45,137 bases of DNA, from NCBI GenBank assembly GCA_027460615.1, contig JAPZAO010000158.1:1-45137 (forward strand), given 5' to 3'. The position numbers and the translations under genes were made by a program. The notes under the pieces were generated by a model. It ran no database searches, had not been told where the DNA came from, and was given only the letters and a program-made list of their open reading frames with translations. This document shows positions 24,293 through 32,770 of this stretch, one piece after another; position 1 is the stretch's first letter, and each line of letters begins with the position of its first letter. This DNA is from Candidatus Methanoperedens sp. (GTDB lineage Archaea; Halobacteriota; Methanosarcinia; Methanosarcinales; Methanoperedenaceae).

Positions 24293-24835
24293 TTAATAGC
24301 TCTTCAGCTTAATTTCCCTCAAGGTCTCATATATCGGTCCCTGCGGCGTAAGCGTGCTTTTTTTAAGACTGATTGATTCAACATTGATCGTACCTAGGTC
24401 AATATTCTCAAGCTGTTTTAACTTTTCAAAGAGATCTGCCTTATCCCTGAGCTGCTTTACGCGCGCAAGCGTTGCATGGGGAGAGAACTGGTGGTCTTTC
24501 TCGAATTTGAATGGAGTAAGTACACGTTCGACTTCATCATGCAGTGCCTCGAAATTCCCCTCAGCCCCGAGCCAGATAACCTTGATATAAGCAGGTTTCG
24601 GGAATACGCCCACCCCTTTTATCATGGCTTCAAACGGTTTGCAGCCGACCTGTGACAGCGCTGATGCGATTGTTTCCACGTCATTTTCCTGGATATCACC
24701 GAGGAATTTAAGGGTTATATGCACCTGTTTGGGTTCAACGAGTTTGATACCCGGGGTGTTAAGAACGGATTCGATTTTTTCTATTTCCGGCACTAACCTT
24801 TCAGGCAACTCGACAGCTATGAATGCGCGCAACAT
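24293..24835 (-). CDS. thpR: RNA 2',3'-cyclic phosphodiesterase
   Basis: A 180-residue member of the 2H phosphoesterase superfamily (LigT/ThpR). The two catalytic H-x-T motifs are HITL at residue 39 and HATL at residue 120, each in a conserved strand (VHITLKFLGD and FSPHATLARV). The N terminus MLRAFIAVELP is characteristic. It opens 2',3'-cyclic phosphate ends of RNA and was first described as a tRNA half ligase. The gene stands alone, divergent from the Trm112 gene. Confidence 0.9.
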   Translation of the reverse strand: MLRAFIAVELPERLVPEIEKIESVLNTPGIKLVEPKQVHITLKFLGDIQENDVETIASALSQVGCKPFEAMIKGVGVFPKPAYIKVIWLGAEGNFEALHDEVERVLTPFKFEKDHQFSPHATLARVKQLRDKADLFEKLKQLENIDLGTINVESISLKKSTLTPQGPIYETLREIKLKSY

Positions 24836-24927
24836 AATCGTATTAACACTTTATAACCTTAAAAAATATTCTGATTCGATAACTTGATAATAAAAAGAGT
24901 GTCTTAAGTAACAAAGGTGCAAATAAA

Positions 24928-25110
24928 ATGAAAAGAGACCTGATGGATATCCTGTGCTGCCCCATGTGCAAGGGCGACCTCGTGCTTGAAGTGACAGAAG
25001 AGAACGGCAAAGAAATAGTAAAAGGGACACTTTATTGCGGAAAATGCAAGGAGTATTATCCCATCGACGACGGAATCCCCAATATGCTGCCGCCGGAACT
25101 CAGGGAATAG
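24928..25110 (+). CDS. Trm112-like methyltransferase activator
   Basis: A 60-residue zinc-ribbon protein: CCPMCKGDL and LYCGKCKEYYPIDDGIPNMLPPELRE, giving two CxxC pairs and the classical C-terminal strand of the Trm112/YcaR family. Archaeal Trm112 binds and stabilises several RNA and protein methyltransferases. The start ATG at 24928 has AAAGGTG upstream. A UPF0146 protein with a methyltransferase-like fold follows 19 bases later, which suggests a partner. Confidence 0.85.
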   Translation: MKRDLMDILCCPMCKGDLVLEVTEENGKEIVKGTLYCGKCKEYYPIDDGIPNMLPPELRE

Positions 25111-25129
25111 CAGATTCCCTTTTATATCA

Positions 25130-25549
25130 ATGATTTCAGATTACGAGGACATCGCGGAATTTATCCTCAATAATTACAGGAATAAAGTAGTGGAAATCGG
25201 AGTAGGCAATTTACCTCAAGTGGCTTTATTATTAAAAGATAAACTGGATGTTGTTGTGACCGATATCAATGAGCAGACATATGCCGGGGTCAGGTTTTGC
25301 AGGGATGATATATTTGCGCCGGACATGGGGATATACAGGAATGCTTCCCTCCTGTATTCGATAAGACCGCCGATAGACCTTCAGGATGCAATGGCAAAGA
25401 CTGCAACAGAAGCCGGGGCTGATCTCATTATCAGGCCTTTCGGGAATGAAAAAGCAGACTTAAGGAAATATTATAAAGATTATAAGCTTGTGAATTATAA
25501 GAAAGCGCGGTTTTATTTATACAGGTTTACCGATATTGCTTCTTCCTGA
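25130..25549 (+). CDS. UPF0146 family protein
   Basis: A 139-residue archaeal UPF0146 protein. The N-terminal KVVEIGVGNLPQVALLLK looks like a degenerate S-adenosylmethionine motif I and LDVVVTDINEQ like motif II of a Rossmann methyltransferase. The catalytic half is missing, and IRPPIDLQDAMAKTA replaces it. Function is unknown; it could be a reduced methyltransferase or binding protein working with the Trm112 protein just upstream. The 3' end overlaps the converging membrane-anchored gene by 23 bases. Confidence 0.75.
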   Translation: MISDYEDIAEFILNNYRNKVVEIGVGNLPQVALLLKDKLDVVVTDINEQTYAGVRFCRDDIFAPDMGIYRNASLLYSIRPPIDLQDAMAKTATEAGADLIIRPFGNEKADLRKYYKDYKLVNYKKARFYLYRFTDIASS

Positions 25550-26321
25550 CCTTAAAGACGTATATCAGCAGAATTATTACTAACCCTGCAGCCAGAATGC
25601 CTGCATTCCGAATCGCCGATGCAACTTTTTTAACCGGTTGTGTTACGGCAGCATTTGTAACATTTGTAGCATTTAACGTCGGCTCGGCATGGCTCGTGGT
25701 ATTTTTGATGAAATTAATGGTGATTTCGCCCCTGTCTCCTGATACCGGGCTAAAAAATCCTGCAAGTTCGGTTTGCGTATCGATTTTTTTTGTGAGATTA
25801 TTGATGCCGCTGATATTGAATACATCCATCCCGGGCGGCAGGATTATTGTTACCGGGGAGTTTGACTGCCCCAGGAACCAGATGCTGCTTGCGTTAAAAA
25901 TACTATCCTTCCGCCTGTACGAGACATTGTATCTGTTAACAACCGCATCGGTGCTGTGTATATTTCCGATAATCCCTGGCGATAACATTGAATCTATATC
26001 GACCACCTGAATTCCCGTGGACTCGTTATTTATCCTTACATCAAATTCCTTGTCGATTGACCTCTGGAACTGCATTCGTATTTCCTTATCTGCTTTGAGG
26101 AGTTCCCAGGCATTTACAAAATTGTCGTTATTGCCGAATTCCCTGTCGATATCTGCCCTGAAAATTATTGAATCATTCCCTGAAAATGATTCGGTGTAAT
26201 CCCAGGCCATATTGTATTCCCCAACTGTGATCCTATTGGTCCATTGGCTATCTGCCGCCCCGGCGCCCACAGTCAGGAGCATAAGAACAAGAGCACCAAA
26301 AATCCCCATTCGGAATTTCAT
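25527..26321 (-). CDS. Secreted membrane-anchored protein of unknown function
   Basis: A 264-residue protein with an N-terminal signal sequence (FGALVLMLLTVGAGA), an exported beta-rich domain with many sequons, an Asn/Thr-rich stalk, and a C-terminal helix (AGILAAGLVIILLIYVF) followed by basic KVRKKQYR, so it is a type I membrane protein facing outward. I do not recognise the domain. The ATG at 26321 overlaps the methionine aminopeptidase stop in ATGA, so it is the last gene of a three-gene peptidase operon. Its job there is unknown. Confidence 0.65.
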   Translation of the reverse strand: MKFRMGIFGALVLMLLTVGAGAADSQWTNRITVGEYNMAWDYTESFSGNDSIIFRADIDREFGNNDNFVNAWELLKADKEIRMQFQRSIDKEFDVRINNESTGIQVVDIDSMLSPGIIGNIHSTDAVVNRYNVSYRRKDSIFNASSIWFLGQSNSPVTIILPPGMDVFNISGINNLTKKIDTQTELAGFFSPVSGDRGEITINFIKNTTSHAEPTLNATNVTNAAVTQPVKKVASAIRNAGILAAGLVIILLIYVFKVRKKQYR

Positions 26322-27193
26322 CTCGTAATTACCTCGCATCCGTCTTCTGTAACGATGATAGTATGTTCAGCCTGTGAGATAAGCCCTCCCTGGACTTCTT
26401 TCAGGATGGGATAAGGCTGGATAATCTGCGCCTTGGTAAGCTGGATAATTGCAAAATCAACACGTTCCCCGAGCCATCTTTTTGCAAAAGGGAGCGTCTT
26501 ATATTTCTCTAAATCATGCATTAATGCTCTTGCTGAAGGGTGCCTCACCGGCCTGTCTGATACTATGTGATAAATTTCGGCACTCCCTGCATTCCGTATC
26601 CTTCCAGCCCCGTTGGTGGCAAAAGGTTCAATAGCAACTATATCCCCGGTTTCAAGTATAACACCGCCGGGCATCCTTTTATTGGGGATTGCAGGAGGAG
26701 CATGCTGTATGTATTGAGCAAGCCCGTGCCCCGTAAGGTTGCTAATCGGTTTAAAACCGAATGAGCCGATTGTATCCTCGATTACGCCGCCTATATCCGA
26801 AGTATTCACACCCGCATGGATGAATTTGATTGCTTCTTCAAGGGCTGCGTTGGCGGCTTCCACAAGTTTTGGATTGCCCGAAAGGTCAACAGTAATTGCA
26901 GTATCAGCGATATAACCATCAATATGCACCCCGATATCAAGCTTGACCATATCGTTGCCGAAAACAGCCTTATCATTGAATGACGGGGTTGAATGGGCAG
27001 CTTCGTCATTTCGGGATATGTTCACAGGAAATGCAGGCTCTCCGCCTTTTTCACGTATCAGGTTCTCGGTGAATTCCGCAACCTTAAGCAGGCTTTCGCC
27101 CACAGTTACCATTTTTGCAGCTTCAGCCCGCACTTCGGATAATATTCTTCCTGCCAGCCTGTATTTTTCAAATATCTCTTCGTTTTCGCTCAT
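26318..27193 (-). CDS. map: Type II methionine aminopeptidase
   Basis: A 291-residue M24A metallopeptidase that removes the initiator Met from new proteins. The two-metal ligands are visible in order: Asp in VKLDIGVHID, Asp in IADTAITVD, His in LTGHGLAQY, Glu in AIEPFATNG and Glu in QAEHTIIVTE. The inserted helical segment near MHDLEKYKTLPFAKRWL marks the archaeal/eukaryotic type II form. ATG at 27193 is chosen; an in-frame GTG at 27202 is possible. It directly follows the M24B peptidase gene and precedes the anchored protein with ATGA overlap. Confidence 0.93.
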   Translation of the reverse strand: MSENEEIFEKYRLAGRILSEVRAEAAKMVTVGESLLKVAEFTENLIREKGGEPAFPVNISRNDEAAHSTPSFNDKAVFGNDMVKLDIGVHIDGYIADTAITVDLSGNPKLVEAANAALEEAIKFIHAGVNTSDIGGVIEDTIGSFGFKPISNLTGHGLAQYIQHAPPAIPNKRMPGGVILETGDIVAIEPFATNGAGRIRNAGSAEIYHIVSDRPVRHPSARALMHDLEKYKTLPFAKRWLGERVDFAIIQLTKAQIIQPYPILKEVQGGLISQAEHTIIVTEDGCEVITR

Positions 27194-27205
27194 TCCATTC
27201 ACTCT

Positions 27206-28354
27206 TTATAGCACCAGTTTCTTTTCAAACATAGTTAAATTCTTGCTTCCATTTTGCGTCACGACAACCACATCCTCAAGCCTGACGCCGCCGATTTTCC
27301 TGTAATACAGGCCTGGCTCTACTGTAACCACGCATCCTGCTTTTAATTTTTTCCCATTTTCGCTCAGGCTGGGACCCTCATGAATGTCAAGCCCCACGCC
27401 GTGACCGGTTGAATGGATAAAACCTTCAGTGAACTCGCTACTTTTTCCTCTTGCAGTTTCGTATCCCCGCTCTTCGAGGATATCGCATACGATACCGTGG
27501 ATTTCACTGCCTGTAACGCCTGCTTTTATTTTTTTTATCGCAGCTTCCTGTGAATCAAGCACAGCCGAATACATATCTTTTAATTCGCCGTCCGTCTCGC
27601 CTCGCGTTACCGTCCTTGTCATATCCGAATAATATCTCTCTTTTTTTGACATGGGAACCATGTCGATAACGATGGGTTCTCCGGCGAGTAATCCGCCTTC
27701 GCCTTTCCAGTGCGGGTCGCTGCTTCCCCTCCCGCATGCGATAATGATATCAGGCGCCTCGCATCCGTGTGAAAGAAGCGCCCTCTCAATTATAGTCCTT
27801 ACATTTTCCGTTGTGAGCGGCGCATTATCCTGCCAGAGTGCACCGTTCCTGATTGATGCATTTCTTATAGCGCCAAGCGCTTCGGAAAGAGCTTTCTCGC
27901 CTGCTCTCTGCGCGGTTTCAATGGCTTTTATTTCTTTTTCATTTTTGATATCTCGCATTTCACGGAAAGGGCTTTTGATTGGAATAACCTCAAAACCCGC
28001 TTTCCGCAGGCAATCGGCAAGCTGCACAGGGAAATTATAAGGTACCGAGATACGCTTGATTTTTTCTGAGTGCAGGAATTCGATAATCATTTCGCAGTAC
28101 GCGGCATCAGCATCTTTGTTTTTTCGTATCTTATCCATTATGTTGTATCTGGATGTAGGAATCACATCATGGACTTTTGATTCTTTTCTTGCCCTCCCAA
28201 GTTCCATATCCGATATGAGGATTTTGTCACTTCCAGAATTCAGGTATATGAAGGAATCATAAGCCAAAAATCCAGTGGCGTAGTACATGTCTGCGTTGTG
28301 CTCGCTTTCGCTGACCATAAGGTAAGCTTCGGCGCCGGGAAGTTCTAGTTTCAT
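27206..28354 (-). CDS. Xaa-Pro aminopeptidase (M24B)
   Basis: A 382-residue protein with a creatinase-like N-terminal domain (about 1-130, YYATGFLAYDSFIYL) and an M24 pita-bread domain. The five metal ligands are in VIDMVPM, YSDMTRTVT, HSTGHGVGLDIHEGP, TVEPGLYY and GVRLEDVVVV. It should remove N-terminal residues before proline or split X-Pro dipeptides in the cytoplasm. The gap to map is 12 bases, so the two M24 enzymes are co-transcribed. Assignment between aminopeptidase P and prolidase is not certain from sequence alone. Confidence 0.85.
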   Translation of the reverse strand: MKLELPGAEAYLMVSESEHNADMYYATGFLAYDSFIYLNSGSDKILISDMELGRARKESKVHDVIPTSRYNIMDKIRKNKDADAAYCEMIIEFLHSEKIKRISVPYNFPVQLADCLRKAGFEVIPIKSPFREMRDIKNEKEIKAIETAQRAGEKALSEALGAIRNASIRNGALWQDNAPLTTENVRTIIERALLSHGCEAPDIIIACGRGSSDPHWKGEGGLLAGEPIVIDMVPMSKKERYYSDMTRTVTRGETDGELKDMYSAVLDSQEAAIKKIKAGVTGSEIHGIVCDILEERGYETARGKSSEFTEGFIHSTGHGVGLDIHEGPSLSENGKKLKAGCVVTVEPGLYYRKIGGVRLEDVVVVTQNGSKNLTMFEKKLVL

Positions 28355-28458
28355 ACCATCTCATGAGGGAAATGATTCTACATATTACCTTCGGAAAGTC
28401 GCATAAGCTGGACATTGAACACATTTTCGCACCCTCGTATCTTATGCATTCATTTATT

Positions 28459-29586
28459 TTACGGATTAATTCTTTCAGCTTTATAGAACCCCAATGTTGT
28501 AGACTTTTCCGGGGTATCAAAATTTATATTTTTTAGCGAGAGCTGCCAGACGGTTTCACCGTCTTTTGTAACTTCAACCAACTTTGTTGCCCCGGTAATC
28601 AGGGTATTACCGTTTGGCAATCTATCAGCATCTCTAACAGGCCAGATATCTTTGCCTGGTTCGGAGTAACGCGGTATCGAGTGCTTCCAGACAATTTCAT
28701 TCGTTTTAGTATCTATTTCGACTACCATAGGAGGGTCAAACGAAGTAGCCAGTATATTGCCGTTGGTTTGAATTTCCGGGTCGTGCTGGTCCACGAAAAT
28801 TCCTTTCCCATAAGTATTAACAACTGAACCCTGCGGATCGACTTCAGCCACGAAGCCGAAATTCCTGAGGCTGATTAGCGTGTTGCCATTCGAAAGTCTT
28901 GTGACTGCATTAGTATGCGTCCACCCCTCATTAAAAATATCCTTATAGGGCGCGGTGTAGAAGTGGTCTTTTGCATACCATGTCCAAACGATTTTTCCTC
29001 CCGGATTTACTTCCTTCACCTGGGGTTCATCAGGCTTATCTCCCCCGCCCCATACCATGATAGTATTTCCATTCGGCAGACGGTCTGCATCATGGGATAC
29101 TTTGCTGTCCAGATACGACCAGACGATTGTACCGTTGCGATTAACCTCATACACGCCTTTACGGGGCAATACAAACAGGATATTATTGTTCGGCAATCTT
29201 TCCGTGTCAAATCCCGGATTGGTATATTGCTTTAAATTTTCCGGAATCCTGTATTCCCAAACAATCTCCCCTTTCATGTTTACTTCGATTATTCTGGGTC
29301 TGTCGCTTTTATGCAGGTCTGCGAATAGCGTTGTTCCGGTCCATGCCTTATCCGGAATATAAATGTCAACTATAATATCAGGATCTGGAGTTCCTTTTGG
29401 TAGTTCTGGCGGTTGAATAGTAATTTGTGTTTGGGCTGTTTGTTCAGGGGTCGCTAAAGACGTTGCAGGTGCGGGAGTTATGCTTTCATTTGGTTGTGCT
29501 GGGGCTTCTTGTACGCAGCCGCTTATAAAAACAATTCCGATTGTCAATAAACCCAAAATTATAAACATTGTCAATTTATTAATCAT
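28459..29586 (-). CDS. Arylsulfotransferase-like beta-propeller lipoprotein
   Basis: A 375-residue lipoprotein. The signal ends at a lipobox (VFISGC), then a Pro/Thr/Gln linker and a six-bladed propeller of the arylsulfotransferase (ASST) superfamily. Repeated blade signatures are RLPNNNILFV, DADRLPNGNTIMVWGG, RLSNGNTLISL, IQTNGNILATS and RLPNGNTLITG, each followed by a VxEVxxxGxIVW strand. The His in VSHDADRL corresponds to a family active-site region. True sulfotransfer is not certain; many such propellers are binding or structural. ATG at 29586 is chosen for GGTGG just upstream. Confidence 0.7.
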   Translation of the reverse strand: MINKLTMFIILGLLTIGIVFISGCVQEAPAQPNESITPAPATSLATPEQTAQTQITIQPPELPKGTPDPDIIVDIYIPDKAWTGTTLFADLHKSDRPRIIEVNMKGEIVWEYRIPENLKQYTNPGFDTERLPNNNILFVLPRKGVYEVNRNGTIVWSYLDSKVSHDADRLPNGNTIMVWGGGDKPDEPQVKEVNPGGKIVWTWYAKDHFYTAPYKDIFNEGWTHTNAVTRLSNGNTLISLRNFGFVAEVDPQGSVVNTYGKGIFVDQHDPEIQTNGNILATSFDPPMVVEIDTKTNEIVWKHSIPRYSEPGKDIWPVRDADRLPNGNTLITGATKLVEVTKDGETVWQLSLKNINFDTPEKSTTLGFYKAERINP

Positions 29587-29663
29587 TTTACCACCATGTA
29601 CCAAAAATAACTATATGATATAAATATCTTCGGAAAGGGTTAAAAGGCGCAGATTTTCCAGAT

Positions 29664-29749
29664 GCGCCCGAATTTTCAGCATTTCAGGAAGAGTTCTATC
29701 ATCCTATCGCTTTTCAAGAGCATGATAACGAGCGCGTGTTGCAGCCACT
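29664..29749 (+). repeat. Dispersed intergenic repeat, copy B
   Basis: This stretch resembles 11958-12040, with GCGCCCGAATTTT at the start, AAGAGCATGA at 29716-29725 and CAGCCACT at 29742-29749. It lies between two minus-strand genes, as copy A does. Confidence 0.5.
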
Positions 29750-29770
29750 ATCCTCCTTAAAAATATTTTT

Positions 29771-30166
29771 TTACGTAAAATTGTTTGATTTAGTTTTCAA
29801 TTTACCACCTAACCATGTACAGGGCAGCCCGGTGATGATAAGTGCAATCGGATACCAATGTTGCGACAGATTCCACCCTGCCGCCGCACCGAGTGTAGCG
29901 GCTATAATCCCGATTATTCCGAGAATGATGGCATGGCGCATCGGTCGATCAGGTGCTAGACTTGCAGTAATGTAACCACCTAACACTGTGTACGCGCATC
30001 GATATACGAGCGCGAGCATTAGCATCCATGGAGTGAATAGTCCTGTGCCCGGAGGTGGAAAAATTCCGAGTGATTCTAACATGGAATCAGTGCCGATAGA
30101 TAAGACAACAACCGTGATAAATCCTGCCAGGATAGCACCGATGCTTTTGAAAATTGTTTTGTTCAC
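29771..30166 (-). CDS. Small four-helix membrane protein
   Basis: A 131-residue membrane protein with four hydrophobic segments: IGAILAGFITVVVLSIGTD, a central LMLALVYRCAYTVLGGYI, HAIILGIIGIIAATLGAAA and a final YPIALIITGLPCTWLGG. The pattern AGFITVVVLSIGTDSML resembles small membrane proteins I associate with bacteria, especially Bacteroidetes, but I cannot name a family. No strong ribosome binding site stands before the ATG at 30166. Function unknown. Confidence 0.6.
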   Translation of the reverse strand: MNKTIFKSIGAILAGFITVVVLSIGTDSMLESLGIFPPPGTGLFTPWMLMLALVYRCAYTVLGGYITASLAPDRPMRHAIILGIIGIIAATLGAAAGWNLSQHWYPIALIITGLPCTWLGGKLKTKSNNFT

Positions 30167-30397
30167 AATTTTTACCCCATATTACATTTTTTTTCTTTGT
30201 ATTTATAAGTGTAATTGTTTGCAGTATTTTTTGTTATATGTCAGTTGCGGTAAAAAATATGTTTGCAACCTCTGAATTATAAAAATTAAAAATCCTACTT
30301 CCTCCAATCGCAGGCAATCAAAGATTGTTTATAGTTTTAAAAATGTAACAAAAAGATTTATAAATTAAAAAAGAAAATTACAGATATTGAACAGAAA

Positions 30398-30814
30398 ATG
30401 AAAGAGAAAAAAGGAAATAATTTTTTGACTAAACAATTCTACAAAGACGCTTTTGGCTGGGGATTCATTCTTTGGTTCATCGGCTACATACTTGGGATAA
30501 TGCTTTTTACCGTTGTGCCGCTTTCTGTTGTTGGCTGGATCATTATGCCGATCGGTACAATTATCACGATTTGGGTATTGTTTAAGAAAGTCAAAGCTGA
30601 TTCGTTTCAGTATTACGCTTTGCTGGCTGTTATTTGGGCGCTCATTGCCGTTGTTTTTGATTATTTTTTCCTCGTCAAAGCATTCAAACCGGCGGACGGA
30701 TATTATAAACTGGATGTGTACCTGTATTACACATTGACCTTTGTTCTACCTCTTATTGTTGGGTGGCACAAAAAATGGACCATAGCTAATTTTAATGAGG
30801 ATAAGATAAAATAA
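30398..30814 (+). CDS. Small four-helix membrane protein
   Basis: A 138-residue membrane protein starting MKEKKGNNFLTKQFYKD, with four hydrophobic segments (WGFILWFIGYILGIMLF, VVGWIIMPIGTIITIW, YYALLAVIWALIAVVFDYF, YYTLTFVLPLIVGW) and charged ends. Its composition and the -VVGWIIMPIGTIIT- segment recall small bacterial inner-membrane proteins; I do not recognise a named family. It lies between two divergent or convergent gene groups and begins just after a very AT-rich leader. It may belong, with the RibD_C operon, to a block acquired from bacteria. Confidence 0.6.
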   Translation: MKEKKGNNFLTKQFYKDAFGWGFILWFIGYILGIMLFTVVPLSVVGWIIMPIGTIITIWVLFKKVKADSFQYYALLAVIWALIAVVFDYFFLVKAFKPADGYYKLDVYLYYTLTFVLPLIVGWHKKWTIANFNEDKIK

Positions 30815-30858
30815 TATGAATAAAATCATAAGAAATCCATCCTAAACCCTCGTCGCTT

Positions 30859-31434
30859 TCAAGCGGGTCTATATTTAAGCAAAACGATTCCATTTTTAAA
30901 TGCTCTTGCTCCGAGAAGATTCAGGTTCATCTTTTTAACATCTTTGAATAGGGATTTGCCAGCGCCTAAAATAATGGGGACAACCACAAAGTGGTATTCA
31001 TCGATGAGACCGAGGTTTGCAAACTGTTGCACGATGGAACCGCTACCCAATATTGTGAAATCTTCGCCCTCCTGCTTTTTCAGCTTGATTATTTCTTCCG
31101 GCTTTATTTCATGAAAGAGCTTGATGTTTTTCCAATTGGGCCCTTCTTCCACATTCCGCAGTGTTTTTGAAAAAACTATCTTCGTGCTATTATTCATAAC
31201 CCGGGCCATACCCGGGTCATTCTTGATCGCATCCGGGGTGGGCCAGTAGCTTTTCATCATCTCATAGGTCGTATGGCCAAAGATCAGCGTATTTCCTGAT
31301 CTGGACGACTGCTCATGGGTATAAACCTCATATTCATCATCTTTTTTAATTACCTTGAACCAATCTATCTCATCGTGTGGTCCGGCAAAGAAGCCATCGA
31401 CTGTCACGTGAATAAATACGCTTATTTTTCTCAT
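30859..31434 (-). CDS. RibD_C/dihydrofolate-reductase-like protein, copy C
   Basis: A 191-residue protein of the RibD C-terminal (dihydrofolate reductase-like) superfamily. Signatures: MRKISVFIHVTVDGFFAGP, GNTLIFGHTTYEMMKSYW, FTILGSGSIVQQFANLGLIDEYH and VVPIILGAGKSLF. Stand-alone members probably bind NAD(P)H and reduce an unknown substrate. It is the last gene of the operon, and its ATG overlaps the DUF998 stop in ATGA; a long in-frame extension upstream to 31506 is only the neighbour's DNA. It is closer to copy A (33784-34374) than to copy B, judging by the shared LGLIDEYH and FKNGIVLL segments. Confidence 0.8.
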   Translation of the reverse strand: MRKISVFIHVTVDGFFAGPHDEIDWFKVIKKDDEYEVYTHEQSSRSGNTLIFGHTTYEMMKSYWPTPDAIKNDPGMARVMNNSTKIVFSKTLRNVEEGPNWKNIKLFHEIKPEEIIKLKKQEGEDFTILGSGSIVQQFANLGLIDEYHFVVVPIILGAGKSLFKDVKKMNLNLLGARAFKNGIVLLKYRPA

Positions 31435-32117
31435 TTTAATCCTTCTCCCAATTTCATCTTTTCCAAAAGCTCGGTTATCATCCGCGCAGAAATTACTGCA
31501 ATCCAACCGAAGGCAACGATTCCTACGATGGCAAAGAAAATGCTAGTTTCACTCATGATGGTCATGCCCAGGAAGATGAGTACGGGAGTAACCACACCAG
31601 TTGCAATACAGTAGAACCCCCATCCCCGGTGTCCAAGAGAGATAAATCTGCGGGCATATACGAAACAGGCTGCTGTTAGCGAAATAAATGCCACAAAAAA
31701 GCCGACACCATGCATTACAGCATGTTGGCTCATGGTTTCAGGTATGGGGGCTCCGGGAGGAAAACCGAGCGATGGGTCAGGAGGAAAGAGTCCTGCCGTG
31801 ATCATGCCCAGTCCATAGGTACCGATTAGTAACGGCCCCCATGTTCCTCCAAGGCCACCACGCAATAACCGCCTCATCCCAACAGCACATAAAATAGCCA
31901 GTAGCCCTGCAACTATGAAGTTTGTTATCTGGATCCAGCCAGCATCGCCAAGACTTAGCAAGCTAAGTGGGTGGCGTCTGATGTCAAACCCAGAGCGAGT
32001 AAGCATCTGGATCAGAACCACGAGATAGAACAGAGGACCAAATACAACACCGCAGGCAAGCAGCGCCTTTGTCAATTTTTGAGAATTATTAGTTAGTTTT
32101 TGTATATTTTCTTGCAT
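31431..32117 (-). CDS. DUF998 membrane protein
   Basis: A 228-residue polytopic membrane protein with about six helices, matching the DUF998 family: FDIRRHPLSLLSLGDAGWIQITNF near residues 40-65 is the family signature, followed by GLFPPDPSLGFPPG and SQHAVMHGVGFFVAF. Function is unknown; DUF998 is mainly bacterial. I chose ATG at 32117 because GAGGTG lies upstream; GTG at 32129 is possible. It sits between two RibD_C genes in the same operon. Confidence 0.8.
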   Translation of the reverse strand: MQENIQKLTNNSQKLTKALLACGVVFGPLFYLVVLIQMLTRSGFDIRRHPLSLLSLGDAGWIQITNFIVAGLLAILCAVGMRRLLRGGLGGTWGPLLIGTYGLGMITAGLFPPDPSLGFPPGAPIPETMSQHAVMHGVGFFVAFISLTAACFVYARRFISLGHRGWGFYCIATGVVTPVLIFLGMTIMSETSIFFAIVGIVAFGWIAVISARMITELLEKMKLGEGLK

Positions 32118-32130
32118 ATTGCTTGACACC

Positions 32131-32721
32131 TCACTTGCTCTGCGGTTGATAGGTAAGAATCACAACACCAGAATCTGTTGTTTTGCTGTCTACCAGTTTC
32201 AGATTCATCGGACCGACCCCGTTATCGAACAGGCGCTTGCCGCTGCCCAAAACGAGGGGATGGATCATAAGAAAATATTCGTCAACCAGCCCGGCCTTCA
32301 TCAGGTACTGCGCCAGCTTTCCGCTGCCGATGACTTGAAGGAACCCGGAACCTGGCTTCTGTTTAAGTTTGGCTACCTCTTCCTCGACATTCTTTTTGAT
32401 CAGCATTGAATTGTTCCATTCCACTCTTTCCAGGGTCGTAGATACCACATATTTTGGCATACTATTCAGTTTATTAACTATTGGGTCATCTTCAGGCGCG
32501 TTTGGAAAGTACGCTGCAAAGATCTGATATGTCACCCGACCCAGGAGCAAAGCATCAACACCTGCGATAAATTCTCCGATAATTTTACCCCCTTCAGCAT
32601 CGCCATATTGGATTTGCCAGCCGCCGTACTTGAACCCTCCTTCCGTATCCTCTTCCGGATAACCCGGCGCCTGCATGACACCATCCAAAGTCAGAAATTC
32701 TCCTACAACTAATTTTTTCAT
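32131..32721 (-). CDS. RibD_C/dihydrofolate-reductase-like protein, copy B
   Basis: A 196-residue RibD_C-type protein: MKKLVVGEFLTLDGVMQAPG, DALLLGRVTYQIFAAYFP, FLQVIGSGKLAQYLMKAGLVDEY and LMIHPLVLGSGKRLFDNG. The N-terminal TLDGVMQAPG plus GGWQ pattern defines a common bacterial subfamily that is more distant from copies A and C. GGAGTGA lies upstream of the ATG at 32721. It is the fourth gene of the operon. Substrate unknown. Confidence 0.8.
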   Translation of the reverse strand: MKKLVVGEFLTLDGVMQAPGYPEEDTEGGFKYGGWQIQYGDAEGGKIIGEFIAGVDALLLGRVTYQIFAAYFPNAPEDDPIVNKLNSMPKYVVSTTLERVEWNNSMLIKKNVEEEVAKLKQKPGSGFLQVIGSGKLAQYLMKAGLVDEYFLMIHPLVLGSGKRLFDNGVGPMNLKLVDSKTTDSGVVILTYQPQSK

Positions 32722-32770
32722 GTTAATTCACTCCATTTTAATTTTTTCTTTATCTGCAAATTACATTCCG

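Noticed and set aside
28257-28520. Minus-strand frame overlapping the end of the ASST-like gene and the M24B gene start
   Set aside because: It is a shadow frame between two well supported genes, rich in Arg and Ser from out-of-frame reading.
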